A DNA stretch of 64,000 nt from an uncultured Lachnospiraceae bacterium (GTDB taxonomy: Bacteria > Bacillota > Clostridia > Lachnospirales > Lachnospiraceae), in assembly GCA_934330725.1 (NCBI GenBank), contig CAKRGM010000003.1:62001-126000 (forward strand), given 5' to 3'. Positions 53,514 to 62,237 of the stretch are shown one piece after another. Numbering within the stretch: position 1 is the stretch's first letter; each line of letters begins with the position of its first letter. The translations under genes were made by a program, and so were the position numbers. The notes under the pieces were generated by a model. The model saw only the letters and a list, made by a program, of their open reading frames with translations. It ran no database searches and was not told the DNA's origin.

Positions 53514-54434
53514 ATGAGCGATTTTAACCAGATACGGTCAATATTACCAGGGGATATTATGAAAAAAACAGACTTTTTTTATAATGATTTTGATTTTAAA
53601 AGCCTGCAGGAAATACGATTAAGAATAAATCAGCCACTGATTATTTTATATGATAATAATGAGCTTGTATTTAAAAATATTATTATTAGTTCTGAAATGA
53701 TGAATCAGTGTATTGAGTTTATAAGTGAATATTCATTATATGCATGTCAGGATGACATTAAAAATGGTTTTATTACGATACAGGGAGGACACAGGGTTGG
53801 AGTTGCGGGGAAGGCGGTGGTTGAAAACGGAAAAATAAAAGGACAGCAGTATATTTCATTTATGAATATCCGTATTGCGCATCAGGTGTATGGATGTGCA
53901 GATAAAGTGATGGATTTTATTGAAGCTGAAGGGCTTTCACATACTCTTATAGTATCACCTCCCGGCTGTGGGAAAACGACACTTTTGCGTGATATTGTAA
54001 GACAGCTCTCAACCGGAAATAAAGCAAAGAAAATAAAAGGAATAAAAGTTGGAGTTGTAGATGAACGTTCAGAAATTGCAGCCTGTTTTAACGGAGTGCC
54101 TCAAAATGATCTGGGACCGAGAACAGATGTTATTGACTGCTGCCCGAAATCTGATGGAATGCTTATGCTGATAAGATCAATGTCACCTGATGTCATTGCA
54201 ATAGATGAACTCGGAGGTATGGCAGATATAGAGGCTGTTGAATATGCTGTTAACTGTGGCTGTATTATTATTGGAACCATCCATGGAAACAGTATTTCTG
54301 AAATCAGAAAGAAGCCGGGCATGGACAGGCTGGATAAAATGAAGCTGTTCAAAAAAATAATAGTATTAGCCAGGTCGGATGCAGCGGGGACTATTAAAGA
54401 AATGGCTGATTTAAGGAGAGAAGAAAGTGATTAA
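53514..54434 (+). CDS. spoIIIAA: Stage III sporulation protein AA (ATPase)
   Basis: A 306-residue secretion-type ATPase of the mother-cell/forespore channel. Walker A is SPPGCGKTTLLRDI (about 149-162); VVDERSEIAACFNGVPQNDLG and DVIAIDELGG (Walker B) follow, with GTIHG further on. ATG 53514 after AGAGG is preferred to GTG 53508. Powers the SpoIIIA-SpoIIQ channel needed for forespore gene expression. First gene of an intact eight-gene operon; its end overlaps spoIIIAB by 8 bases. Confidence 0.95.
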   Translation: MSDFNQIRSILPGDIMKKTDFFYNDFDFKSLQEIRLRINQPLIILYDNNELVFKNIIISSEMMNQCIEFISEYSLYACQDDIKNGFITIQGGHRVGVAGKAVVENGKIKGQQYISFMNIRIAHQVYGCADKVMDFIEAEGLSHTLIVSPPGCGKTTLLRDIVRQLSTGNKAKKIKGIKVGVVDERSEIAACFNGVPQNDLGPRTDVIDCCPKSDGMLMLIRSMSPDVIAIDELGGMADIEAVEYAVNCGCIIIGTIHGNSISEIRKKPGMDRLDKMKLFKKIIVLARSDAAGTIKEMADLRREESD

Positions 54435-54948
54435 GTTTATAGGAGCAATTCTTATTATATCAGGAACTTCATTATACGGATTTTATTTTGGTTACATAAA
54501 GCAGTTAAGGATAAAAAGGCTTAAGCAGATGAAAGAAACTTTTATACTTATGTCAGGGCAGATAGATTTTGCAATACGCAGCATACCACAGATACTTATA
54601 AATATTTCAAAAAGAAACGACTGCATGCCTGTAAAAGATTTTTACGGATATGTTGGCAATAAGTTAAGAAGCAGGGAATGCAGTGATTTTAATGAGGCCT
54701 GGAATGAAGGCGTGAATCTGTATCTTTGTGACAACATTTTTACGGAATCGGATCGCGAGATATTTAGGAATGTAGGGAATATGCCAGTTTATCTGGATAA
54801 GCAGATGCAGATAAAAGAACTTGAAGAAAATATAAAAATGCTTGAAGAAGATATTATAAATGCATCAGAAAATTTAGCATCCAGGCTCAGAATTTACAGA
54901 TGTACAGGAATAAGCGCGGGTATCTTTATAGTATTAATCCTGTTATAG
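54427..54948 (+). CDS. spoIIIAB: Stage III sporulation protein AB
   Basis: A 173-residue protein with membrane helices at both ends (about 2-18 and 157-173) and a helical core, resembling GspF-like SpoIIIAB. Typical segments: GAILIISGTSLYGFYFG and a C-terminal RIYRCTGISAGIFIVLILL. GTG start 54427 overlaps spoIIIAA. Position second in the operon confirms identity. Confidence 0.9.
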   Translation: MIKFIGAILIISGTSLYGFYFGYIKQLRIKRLKQMKETFILMSGQIDFAIRSIPQILINISKRNDCMPVKDFYGYVGNKLRSRECSDFNEAWNEGVNLYLCDNIFTESDREIFRNVGNMPVYLDKQMQIKELEENIKMLEEDIINASENLASRLRIYRCTGISAGIFIVLILL

Positions 54949-54990
54949 CCTTTCGGGTGTCAGGGCGATTTGTACAGCGGGGAGGTAAAA

Positions 54991-55185
54991 ATGGAAGTAA
55001 ATTTGATATTTAAAATTGCAGCAGTTGGAATACTTGTATCTGTAATAAGTCAGGTGCTCAAGCACAGCGGGCGCGAGGAACACGCTTTTTTAACCAGCCT
55101 TGCAGGACTTTTGCTGGTACTTTACTGGATTATTCCCTATATATGCCAGCTGTTTGAAACGATGAAGAAAATGTTTAATTTATAA
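54991..55185 (+). CDS. spoIIIAC: Stage III sporulation protein AC
   Basis: A 64-residue membrane protein with two helices, SpoIIIAC-like: LIFKIAAVGILVSVISQVLK and LTSLAGLLLVLYWIIPYI. ATG 54991 follows GGGGAGG. An in-frame upstream TTG (54970) is rejected. Short length is normal for this subunit. Confidence 0.92.
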   Translation: MEVNLIFKIAAVGILVSVISQVLKHSGREEHAFLTSLAGLLLVLYWIIPYICQLFETMKKMFNL

Positions 55186-55287
55186 AGAGTTATAAATAAA
55201 TATGAATTAAATTTTCAATTTATTAAGGAATATGGATTTGTACTGGCAGGATTTGTATCAGACAGAAGTTTATTGAAAGGAAAAGCG

Positions 55288-55674
55288 ATGTTAGTAATAT
55301 TGAAAATATCGGTCATCGCAATATGCGGTGTGATTCTTGCAATCATTTTAAAAAATATAAAAAGTGATCTTGCAGTATTTGTTTCAATCGCAATATCACT
55401 TGTAATACTCTTTTATATATTCAGCAGGCTTTCTGGCATTATCAGTCAGCTAAAAGAACTTGCAGGGCTTATTCCGATTGGGAAAGAATATATTTTAATT
55501 CTTATCAAGATAACAGGTATAACATATATGACGCAGATTGCTTCTGATATATGCAGGGATAATGGACATTCTGCAATAGCGGGGCAGCTTGAAATCTTTA
55601 GTAAGCTGTCCATAGCAGTTATAAGTATGCCGGTATTTCTTACATTGTTTGAAATGGTGAAAAAATGTATATAG
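55288..55674 (+). CDS. spoIIIAD: Stage III sporulation protein AD
   Basis: A 128-residue membrane protein with four hydrophobic segments. Family features: IAICGVILAIILKNIKSDLAVFVSIA and YMTQIASDICRDNGHSAIAGQLEIF (about 83-107). AAAGGAAAAG precedes ATG 55288. The last ten bases overlap spoIIIAE. A channel subunit related to AC. Confidence 0.93.
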   Translation: MLVILKISVIAICGVILAIILKNIKSDLAVFVSIAISLVILFYIFSRLSGIISQLKELAGLIPIGKEYILILIKITGITYMTQIASDICRDNGHSAIAGQLEIFSKLSIAVISMPVFLTLFEMVKKCI

Positions 55675-57002
55675 AAGTGAGTAATACAGATTCACACAAA
55701 AACAGATATGTCAGTATATATAAAGTTATAAGGAAATTTATATTATTAATTTTTTCATGCAGTCTGTTTTTAATTACGGTAAATAACAAAGTTATCAATG
55801 CTGCAGTACAGACATATAACAAGGTGGAAAGTGTTAATACAGATAAAAGCACAGAAAGTGAAAATGAACAAAAAGGCAACGAAGAAAAATATTATAAACA
55901 AAAAGAGAGTGAAAAGACGGATGATAATGAAAAAGACAGTAGCAGTTACATAGACGAATATATTAAGGAATATGATTTTTCAGACATTGACAGTCAGTTA
56001 AAAGAAAACAGCAGTATTGGTGTAAACTTTAAAGAACTAATAATGGACATTATTGAAAATAAGAAAAATGACAATAAAGGGCTTATTTCTTCATTTTTCA
56101 GTATATGTACAGATTTTATAAGGTCAAATAAAAATGCCGTAATGCAGATAGTGCTGCTTGCAATAATATCAGCTTTAATAAACGGTTTTTCACCATCATA
56201 CAATAAAAATCAGATATCTGATACAGCAAGAATGATAATATCAGTCAGTCTTATAGCAATACTGCTGGCAGCATTTGCATACAGCTGTAAAATATGCAGC
56301 GATGCAGTCAGATGCTGCATAGAGATGTACAAGTCCATAATACCGGTATTTTTTTCTGCGGTAACATTTGCACAGGGAAACATTACAAGCGGGGCATATT
56401 ATGAAGTAGTACTGCTTATGATTACAATAATTAATATGATGTTTGGAAGTGTGCTCATATATCTTGATAAGGTATATGTATTGTTTAAAATGTCTGATTC
56501 AATAACAGGAGAAGAGCATTTCAGTAAAGCAGCAGAACTGATTCCGGCAATTGTAAAGTGGGCCTGCAGGCTTTCACTTATTGCTTTTTCGGGAATAGCA
56601 GGAGTTAAAAGTCTTATAGTTCCGGTAAGCGAGACAATGAAAAAGAATTTGCTTTATAAATCACTGCAGGCAATACCAGGTATAGGCGGTTCGGTTGAGG
56701 CGGCAACAAAAACAATAGCGGGTGCAGGAATAATAATAAAAAATGCCATAGGAACAGGTGCAATAATAATTATATTTATAGTATGTGCTGTGCCGGTGAT
56801 AAAACTAGCGGTGCTTACAATTCTTTATAAAGTTACTGCAGCTGCGATAGAGCCTGTGGCAGATAAAAGGATTGTTGAAGCCGTAAATGACATAAGCACT
56901 GCCATTGGTCTGCTGGCACAGATAGTTCTTATAACCATGAGTTTGTTTGTACTTATGTCGGCAATTATATGCATATCAACAAACTATAATTTTATTTCGT
57001 GA
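55665..57002 (+). CDS. spoIIIAE: Stage III sporulation protein AE
   Basis: A 445-residue polytopic protein, the largest channel subunit. A hydrophobic signal-like segment (about 22-42) is followed by a highly charged, low-complexity Glu/Lys/Ser stretch (about 52-90) and then about eight membrane helices including IAFSGIAGVKSLIVPVSETM and AIPGIGGSVEAATKTIAGAG, typical of SpoIIIAE. The charged stretch is longer than I would expect. ATG 55665 overlaps spoIIIAD by ten bases. Confidence 0.93.
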   Translation: MYIEVSNTDSHKNRYVSIYKVIRKFILLIFSCSLFLITVNNKVINAAVQTYNKVESVNTDKSTESENEQKGNEEKYYKQKESEKTDDNEKDSSSYIDEYIKEYDFSDIDSQLKENSSIGVNFKELIMDIIENKKNDNKGLISSFFSICTDFIRSNKNAVMQIVLLAIISALINGFSPSYNKNQISDTARMIISVSLIAILLAAFAYSCKICSDAVRCCIEMYKSIIPVFFSAVTFAQGNITSGAYYEVVLLMITIINMMFGSVLIYLDKVYVLFKMSDSITGEEHFSKAAELIPAIVKWACRLSLIAFSGIAGVKSLIVPVSETMKKNLLYKSLQAIPGIGGSVEAATKTIAGAGIIIKNAIGTGAIIIIFIVCAVPVIKLAVLTILYKVTAAAIEPVADKRIVEAVNDISTAIGLLAQIVLITMSLFVLMSAIICISTNYNFIS

Positions 57003-57046
57003 TAAAACGGTAAATTTTAAGAGGATTTAAGGGGAGGAAAATATCA

Positions 57047-57625
57047 TTGCAGGGGATAGTTGAATGGGCAGAGCAGATATTTATTGTCAGCATTATTTCA
57101 AAGCTCGTAATGCATATTATGCCATCTGATAAATATATAGAATATGCAAAGATGGTATGTCACCTTATCATAACAATTATATGCATAATGCCATTGATTA
57201 ATTTTTTGGGTAAAAACATTTCTTTTTCCGATATTTATTCCTCAATGGAAAGAAAACAGGATATAAATTACCTCGCTGATGAAGCACTGATATATAAAAA
57301 TGATGATGCGGTTATTGAAAAATGCAGAGTGGAAATTATAAGGCAGATTGAGAATATGGCAATTGATAATAAACTGTACCCATCAGATACAAAGGTTGTT
57401 ATTGACAGTGATAAAGATAGTAAAACATTTGGTAAGCTTATGAAAATTGATATAACGGTATCTTTAAAAAACAAAAATGAGACAGATATAAATATCAGTA
57501 AAATTACAGTTGGAAAATGCAAAAACACACAGAATGACATAAAATGCTGTGAGCTTAAACAACAGATTGCAGATTATTTTAATCTGAATAATGATAATGT
57601 CAATGTATATTTGAACGGAGATTAG
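57047..57625 (+). CDS. spoIIIAF: Stage III sporulation protein AF
   Basis: A 192-residue protein with two N-terminal membrane helices (about 8-24 and 36-52) and a soluble ring-building-motif-like C-terminal domain. Start is TTG 57047 after GGGGAGG. Sequence is weakly conserved in this family, so the call rests mainly on position, topology and the WAEQIFIVSIISKLVMHIMP start. Confidence 0.88.
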   Translation: MQGIVEWAEQIFIVSIISKLVMHIMPSDKYIEYAKMVCHLIITIICIMPLINFLGKNISFSDIYSSMERKQDINYLADEALIYKNDDAVIEKCRVEIIRQIENMAIDNKLYPSDTKVVIDSDKDSKTFGKLMKIDITVSLKNKNETDINISKITVGKCKNTQNDIKCCELKQQIADYFNLNNDNVNVYLNGD

Positions 57626-57632
57626 AGCTGTC

Positions 57633-58217
57633 ATGAATAAAAAAATTAATTTGAATCATATTTTTCAGATAATTCTGAATAAAACGGGAAAACAGAAAAT
57701 AACAATAGTAGTACTTGCGGGAATCCTGCTGCTTGTTATATCCCTGCCTGTAAAAAAGACAAACGACAGTATACAAAATACTGATTCATCACGTACAGTA
57801 TCATCGGCTGAATTAAGTGGTGATGATTATGCAAAATATCTTGAAGATAAGCTGACTGCAATTCTTGGCAAAGTTAATGGGGTTGGCAAAGTAACGGTTT
57901 CGGTAACTGTTAAAAATACAGGCAGAAAAACAATTGCAAGCGACGGCTCCATGAGTGAACAAAAGATAAACGAATCTGACAGCACAGGGGGCAGCAGGGT
58001 TACAGAAGAAAAAAGCCAGTCAAATACTAATATATTTTATGATACAGCGAATGGGAGTGAACCTTTTGTAACGGAAAAGAGTATGCCACAGGTGGAGGGA
58101 ATAATTGTTGTTGCTGAGGGAGGTGGTGATGGTACGGTGGCATCAGAGATTACTGCGGCAGTTGAAGCATTGCTTGACGTTCCTGCCCATAAAATAAAAG
58201 TTTTGAAAATGTCATGA
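57633..58217 (+). CDS. spoIIIAG: Stage III sporulation protein AG
   Basis: A 194-residue protein: one membrane helix (about 22-40) then an extracytoplasmic ring-building motif domain, including ILGKVNGVGKVTVSVTVKNTG (about 73-93) and PQVEGIIVVAEGGGDGTVAS (about 151-170), then AVEALLDVPAHKIKVLKM. SpoIIIAG forms a large ring in the forespore channel. Starts 7 bases after spoIIIAF. Confidence 0.93.
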   Translation: MNKKINLNHIFQIILNKTGKQKITIVVLAGILLLVISLPVKKTNDSIQNTDSSRTVSSAELSGDDYAKYLEDKLTAILGKVNGVGKVTVSVTVKNTGRKTIASDGSMSEQKINESDSTGGSRVTEEKSQSNTNIFYDTANGSEPFVTEKSMPQVEGIIVVAEGGGDGTVASEITAAVEALLDVPAHKIKVLKMS

Positions 58218-58253
58218 ATAATATTATAGAATAAAAGAAAGGTTTGGTGTTTA

Positions 58254-58919
58254 ATGATGGGGAAAATCAAGAAAAACCAGATAATTATTACAGCTTTGGC
58301 TATTGTTATAGCAATTGCAGGTTACATAAACTATTCGGGAAATTTAAAGGATATTATTTCGGTGAAAAAAACAAATGATTCAAAGCAGGTTGCAGCAGAA
58401 AATGTAAGTGCAGCAGATGATGGTATTCAGAAAACGACACCGGCCGTGTCGGGAAGTGATGAAAAAAATTCAACGGGCAGTGAAATTGCAAATAATGATG
58501 CTGAGCCGGATCCGTCAAGTCTTGCAGATCCTGGAAGTGCTGTACTTACATCAGGTACAGGGGTGTCATCCGGTGTTATTTCCCAGGCTAAGTTAAACCG
58601 CGAACAGATACGGGCCAAAAACAAAGAATCATTGCTTGAGATTATAAATAATGCAGCCCTTACAGATGATGCCAGGTCAAAGGCGGTTGCACAGCTTGCT
58701 GCCATCACGGATTGTTCCGAAAAAGAAATAGCAGCCGAGCTTATGCTTGAAGCAAAAGGTTTTAAGGATGTGGCAGTATCAATGGTAGATGGAAATGTTG
58801 ATGTTGTAGTAGGAAAAGAATCCCTTACTGACACTGAACATGCACAGATAGAAGATATAGTGAAACGTAAAACGCAGGTTACAGCAGATAAGATTACAAT
58901 AAATGTTTGCAATAACTAA
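58254..58919 (+). CDS. spoIIIAH: Stage III sporulation protein AH
   Basis: A 221-residue protein with a single membrane helix (about 9-25), an acidic/Ser-rich spacer (about 45-110) and a YscJ-like domain (about 115-221) including EKEIAAELMLEAKGFKDVAVSM. Partner of SpoIIQ across the two membranes. The spacer is long and of low complexity. Tandem ATG at 58254 and 58257; either could be used. Last spoIIIA gene. Confidence 0.92.
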   Translation: MMGKIKKNQIIITALAIVIAIAGYINYSGNLKDIISVKKTNDSKQVAAENVSAADDGIQKTTPAVSGSDEKNSTGSEIANNDAEPDPSSLADPGSAVLTSGTGVSSGVISQAKLNREQIRAKNKESLLEIINNAALTDDARSKAVAQLAAITDCSEKEIAAELMLEAKGFKDVAVSMVDGNVDVVVGKESLTDTEHAQIEDIVKRKTQVTADKITINVCNN

Positions 58920-58973
58920 AAAAATTTATTATAATATTCTCAAAGTACATTTGGATGATTAGGAGGCTTTTCA

Positions 58974-59363
58974 ATGACTAAGGAATTTGAGGATAAGGGG
59001 AATACTTATACTATACATGAAAACGTTAATATCGGAGAGGTACGTGTTGCTGATGAAGTAATTGCTATTATTGCAGGTCTTGCTGCTACGGAAGTTGATG
59101 GTGTTGCATCAATGGCCGGCAATATTACTAATGAACTGGTCAGCAGACTTGGAATGAAGAATCTTTCAAAAGGCGTTAAAGTTAATGTTGCAGAGGCATC
59201 AGTTGAAGTAAACCTGAATCTTAACATTAAATATGGATATGAGATTCCTGAAGTTTCAAATAAAGTTCAGGATAAGGTCAAGTCTGCTATTGAAACAATG
59301 ACAGGTTTGGATGTGTCAGCAGTTAATGTAAGGATTGCAGGAGTTAATATAGACGCTGATTAA
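58974..59363 (+). CDS. Asp23/Gls24 family envelope stress protein
   Basis: A 129-residue Asp23/DUF322 protein, common between spoIIIA and nusB. Family pattern: NIGEVRVADEVIAIIAGLAATEVDGVASM (about 20-48) and VNLNLNIKYGYEIPEVSNKVQDKV (about 81-104). AGGAGG precedes the ATG. Role in cell-envelope homeostasis is known for some members only. Confidence 0.93.
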   Translation: MTKEFEDKGNTYTIHENVNIGEVRVADEVIAIIAGLAATEVDGVASMAGNITNELVSRLGMKNLSKGVKVNVAEASVEVNLNLNIKYGYEIPEVSNKVQDKVKSAIETMTGLDVSAVNVRIAGVNIDAD

Positions 59364-59373
59364 TTATTAATAT

Positions 59374-59395
59374 GCTGCGCTTTTTTAAGCGCAGC
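59374..59395 (+). terminator. Hairpin after the Asp23 gene
   Basis: GCTGCGCTT (59374-59382) pairs perfectly with AAGCGCAGC (59387-59395). The downstream T-run is weak, so it may only attenuate or stabilise the transcript. Confidence 0.55.
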
Positions 59396-59476
59396 TTGTT
59401 ATAGTATAATGAGAACTTGAAACCATCAGGGTTTCAAGGTATTTTTTTGTATGGCCTTTTGGCGGAAAGGATAAGA

Positions 59477-59872
59477 ATGACCAGAGCAGCAATTAGAGAA
59501 AGCATATTTATATTATTATTCAGAGTGGAATTTCATAATTTAGAAGAACTTGAACAGCAGATAAGATTATATCTTAATGATTTTCCTTCAATGAAAGAGG
59601 AGGATTCACAGTATATTACTGAAAAAACCAAAAGAATAGTTTCATTAATTCCGGATATTGATGAAAAAATAAATTCAATTTCGCAGGGATGGCCGGTGAA
59701 CAGACTTGGTAAAGCAGAACTGGCAATAATGCGCCTTGCTGTTTATGAAATACTTTATGATGATGATATTCCTGCAACAGTTGCAATAGACCAGGCGGTA
59801 GAGCTTGCCAAAAAGTTTGGCGGTGATAATTCACCATCATTTGTAAATGGAGTTTTAGCAAAGCTGTTATAG
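59477..59872 (+). CDS. nusB: Transcription antitermination factor NusB
   Basis: A 131-residue all-helical protein acting with NusE on boxA of rRNA transcripts. Pattern: MTRAAIRESIFILLFRVEF at the N-terminus and LGKAELAIMRLAVYEILYDD, IPATVAIDQAVELAKKFGGD, SPSFVNGVLAKL at the C-terminus. GGAAAGGA precedes ATG 59477. An upstream in-frame ATG at 59417 would add 20 residues not found in NusB. Confidence 0.95.
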   Translation: MTRAAIRESIFILLFRVEFHNLEELEQQIRLYLNDFPSMKEEDSQYITEKTKRIVSLIPDIDEKINSISQGWPVNRLGKAELAIMRLAVYEILYDDDIPATVAIDQAVELAKKFGGDNSPSFVNGVLAKLL

Positions 59873-59906
59873 TTTAAAAGATAGATATGAAAGAGTCGGA
59901 TTTATA

Positions 59907-61118
59907 ATGTCAGTGTATACAATAACGCAGATTAATTCATATATAAAAAATATGTTCAGACAGGATTTTGTGCTTAATAACATATCTTTAAAAGGTGAGA
60001 TATCCAATCTGAAGTATCATAATTCGGGACATATATATTTTACCCTGAAAGATGAAAATGCTACTATATCAGCAATCATGTTTGCAAGCTCTGCAGGTAA
60101 ACTTACGTTTGAACTGCATGATGGAATGCGCGTGGTTGTTAAAGGTCGCATAGATATTTATGAGCGTGATGGAAAATATCAGATTTATGTGAGTGGAATA
60201 AAACAGGATGGCTTAGGCGAACTGTATCTGCGTTATGAGCAGTTAAAGGCACAGTATGAGGAGATGGGATACTTCTCTGATATATATAAGAAGCCGGTTC
60301 CCAGGTATGCAAAAGTGATTGGAGTTGTGACGGCGCCTACAGGTGCAGCGATTCAGGATATTATTAAGATAACACACAGGAGAAATCCTTATGTGCAGCT
60401 TATTTTATATCCTGCTTTAGTTCAGGGCGAAAATGCCAGGTACAGCATTGCAAGGGGCATTAAAAAACTTGATGATATGAATACTGATATTATAATTGTG
60501 GGGCGTGGAGGAGGCTCTATTGAGGATTTATGGGCATTTAATGAAGAGGAAGTTGTACAGGCTATATTCAATGCCAAAACGCCGGTAATTTCAGCAATTG
60601 GACATCAGACAGATACAACTATTTCAGATTTTGTTTCTGACAGGGTGGCATCAACTCCATCTGCAGCTGCAGAAATGGCTGTAACAGAGCTGACAGTAAT
60701 AACTGACAGGATTAACGGATATAACCAGTATATTAATAAGTCTATGACAGATATAATAGATACATTCCGAAACAGGATTGAAAAGTATGAACTTCAGTTA
60801 AAAATTAATAATCCTGTGAATAAAGTCGAAGAAAACCGTCAGCATCTTATGAATATTGAAGACAGACTTAACAGTCTGATCAGGAACGTTTGTTTGCATA
60901 AACGTCATCAGCTTGAAGTATATGCATCAAGACTTAACGGACTATCGCCGCTTAACAAACTCTGTCAGGGATATTCATATTCTGAGGATGAACAGGGAAA
61001 TAATATTTCAAGTATAAAAGATGTATCAACAGGTGATATAATAAACATACATGTAAAAGATGGTTCTATTAAGGCTAAGGCTATGGAGGTTACGGATGGC
61101 AAAATCACAAACACTTGA
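59907..61118 (+). CDS. xseA: Exodeoxyribonuclease VII large subunit
   Basis: A 403-residue nuclease subunit. N-terminal OB fold (about 1-100: VLNNISLKGEISNLKYHNSG, HIYFTLKDENATISAIMF), then the catalytic domain with VIGVVTAPTGAAIQDI, IIVGRGGGSIEDLWAFNEE, TPVISAIGHQTDTTISDFV, ADRRASTPSAAAE-like DRVASTPSAAAE. Cleaves single-stranded DNA from both ends. Overlaps xseB by 23 bases. Confidence 0.97.
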   Translation: MSVYTITQINSYIKNMFRQDFVLNNISLKGEISNLKYHNSGHIYFTLKDENATISAIMFASSAGKLTFELHDGMRVVVKGRIDIYERDGKYQIYVSGIKQDGLGELYLRYEQLKAQYEEMGYFSDIYKKPVPRYAKVIGVVTAPTGAAIQDIIKITHRRNPYVQLILYPALVQGENARYSIARGIKKLDDMNTDIIIVGRGGGSIEDLWAFNEEEVVQAIFNAKTPVISAIGHQTDTTISDFVSDRVASTPSAAAEMAVTELTVITDRINGYNQYINKSMTDIIDTFRNRIEKYELQLKINNPVNKVEENRQHLMNIEDRLNSLIRNVCLHKRHQLEVYASRLNGLSPLNKLCQGYSYSEDEQGNNISSIKDVSTGDIINIHVKDGSIKAKAMEVTDGKITNT

Positions 61119-61293
61119 ACAGTTGTTTGAAAGTCTTGATCAGGTTGTAAATAAACTTGAAGATGGTAATATTTCTTTAGAAGAATCATTTAAAACATAT
61201 AATGAAGGAATGAAGCTTATTAAGGCATGTAATTCACAGCTTGATAAAGTGGAAAAGCAGATAATTGTTTTAAATGATGGAGAGGAAATGTAA
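61096..61293 (+). CDS. xseB: Exodeoxyribonuclease VII small subunit
   Basis: A 65-residue helical subunit: TLEQLFESLDQVVNKLEDGN, then ISLEESFKTYNEGMKLIKAC, the full XseB core. ATG 61096 follows GGAGG and lies inside the end of xseA in another frame; a longer frame from 61060 is an artefact. Stop TAA shares its last base with the ispA ATG. Confidence 0.95.
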   Translation: MAKSQTLEQLFESLDQVVNKLEDGNISLEESFKTYNEGMKLIKACNSQLDKVEKQIIVLNDGEEM

Positions 61294-62195
61294 TGGATTT
61301 TAAACAGCAGCTTAATGAAAAAACAGAATATATAAATAATATCATAGATGCATACCTTCCGGAAGTAGAAGGAATGCAGGAAAAAGTAATTGAAGCAGCA
61401 GTCTATAGCGTTGATGCCGGTGGTAAGAGAATCAGACCTGTGCTAATAATGGAAGTATATAAATTATGTGGTGGTACAGACATGGAGGTAATAAAGCCAT
61501 TCATGGCTGCGATTGAATGCATCCATACGTATTCGCTTGTTCATGATGATCTTCCTGCAATGGATAATGATGCGTACAGAAGAGGCAAACTTACCACACA
61601 TAAGAAGTTTGGCGAGGATTTTGGTATTCTTGCCGGAGATGCATTATTAAATTATGCATATGAAATAATTTTTAATGCTCTTAATGAAGCTGTAGTCAAT
61701 AATTCACAATACAAAAATAATATGATAAAGGCGGCAGCAGTACTTTCAAAAAAAGCAGGAATTTATGGAATGGTAGGCGGACAGGCTGTTGATGTCCTTC
61801 TGACAGACCAAAAAATCAGCGAAAAACAGTTGGATTTTATATTTAATTTAAAGACAGCTGCCTTAATAGAGGCTTCTTTTATGACAGGTGCAATTCTTGC
61901 AGGTGCGGATGAAGCAACAGTGAAAAATATGGAACTGGCCGGAAATAAGGTCGGTATGGCATTTCAGATACAGGATGATGTTTTGGATGTTATTGGAGAT
62001 GAAAAGGTTATTGGAAAGCCTGTACTAAGCGATGAAAAAAATAATAAAACGACATATGTAACATTATTTGGAATTGATAAGGCTTTAAATGACGTTAAGA
62101 TTCTGTCAGAAGAAGCTGTTGATATAGTTAAAAATGCAGGGCATAATGAATTCCTTTTAGAACTCATTGAAAAGCTCATTAACAGAAAAAAATGA
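61293..62195 (+). CDS. ispA: Farnesyl diphosphate synthase (polyprenyl synthetase)
   Basis: A 300-residue trans-prenyltransferase. First aspartate-rich motif: LVHDDLPAMDND (about 83-94); second: FQIQDDVLDVIGD (about 225-237). GGKRIRPVLIMEVY, GEDFGILAGDALLNYAYE and GMVGGQAVDVL are also typical. Makes farnesyl or geranyl diphosphate for quinone and cell-wall lipid carriers. Coupled to xseB (TAATG); dxs follows. Confidence 0.95.
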   Translation: MDFKQQLNEKTEYINNIIDAYLPEVEGMQEKVIEAAVYSVDAGGKRIRPVLIMEVYKLCGGTDMEVIKPFMAAIECIHTYSLVHDDLPAMDNDAYRRGKLTTHKKFGEDFGILAGDALLNYAYEIIFNALNEAVVNNSQYKNNMIKAAAVLSKKAGIYGMVGGQAVDVLLTDQKISEKQLDFIFNLKTAALIEASFMTGAILAGADEATVKNMELAGNKVGMAFQIQDDVLDVIGDEKVIGKPVLSDEKNNKTTYVTLFGIDKALNDVKILSEEAVDIVKNAGHNEFLLELIEKLINRKK

Positions 62196-62237
62196 TTGCT
62201 GTATTTTAACAGTCTTTTGGAAAGGCGTGAATGCTTT

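Noticed and set aside
59417..59476. Longer NusB start at 59417
   Set aside because: It adds 20 residues absent from NusB proteins and passes through the RBS of the better start at 59477.
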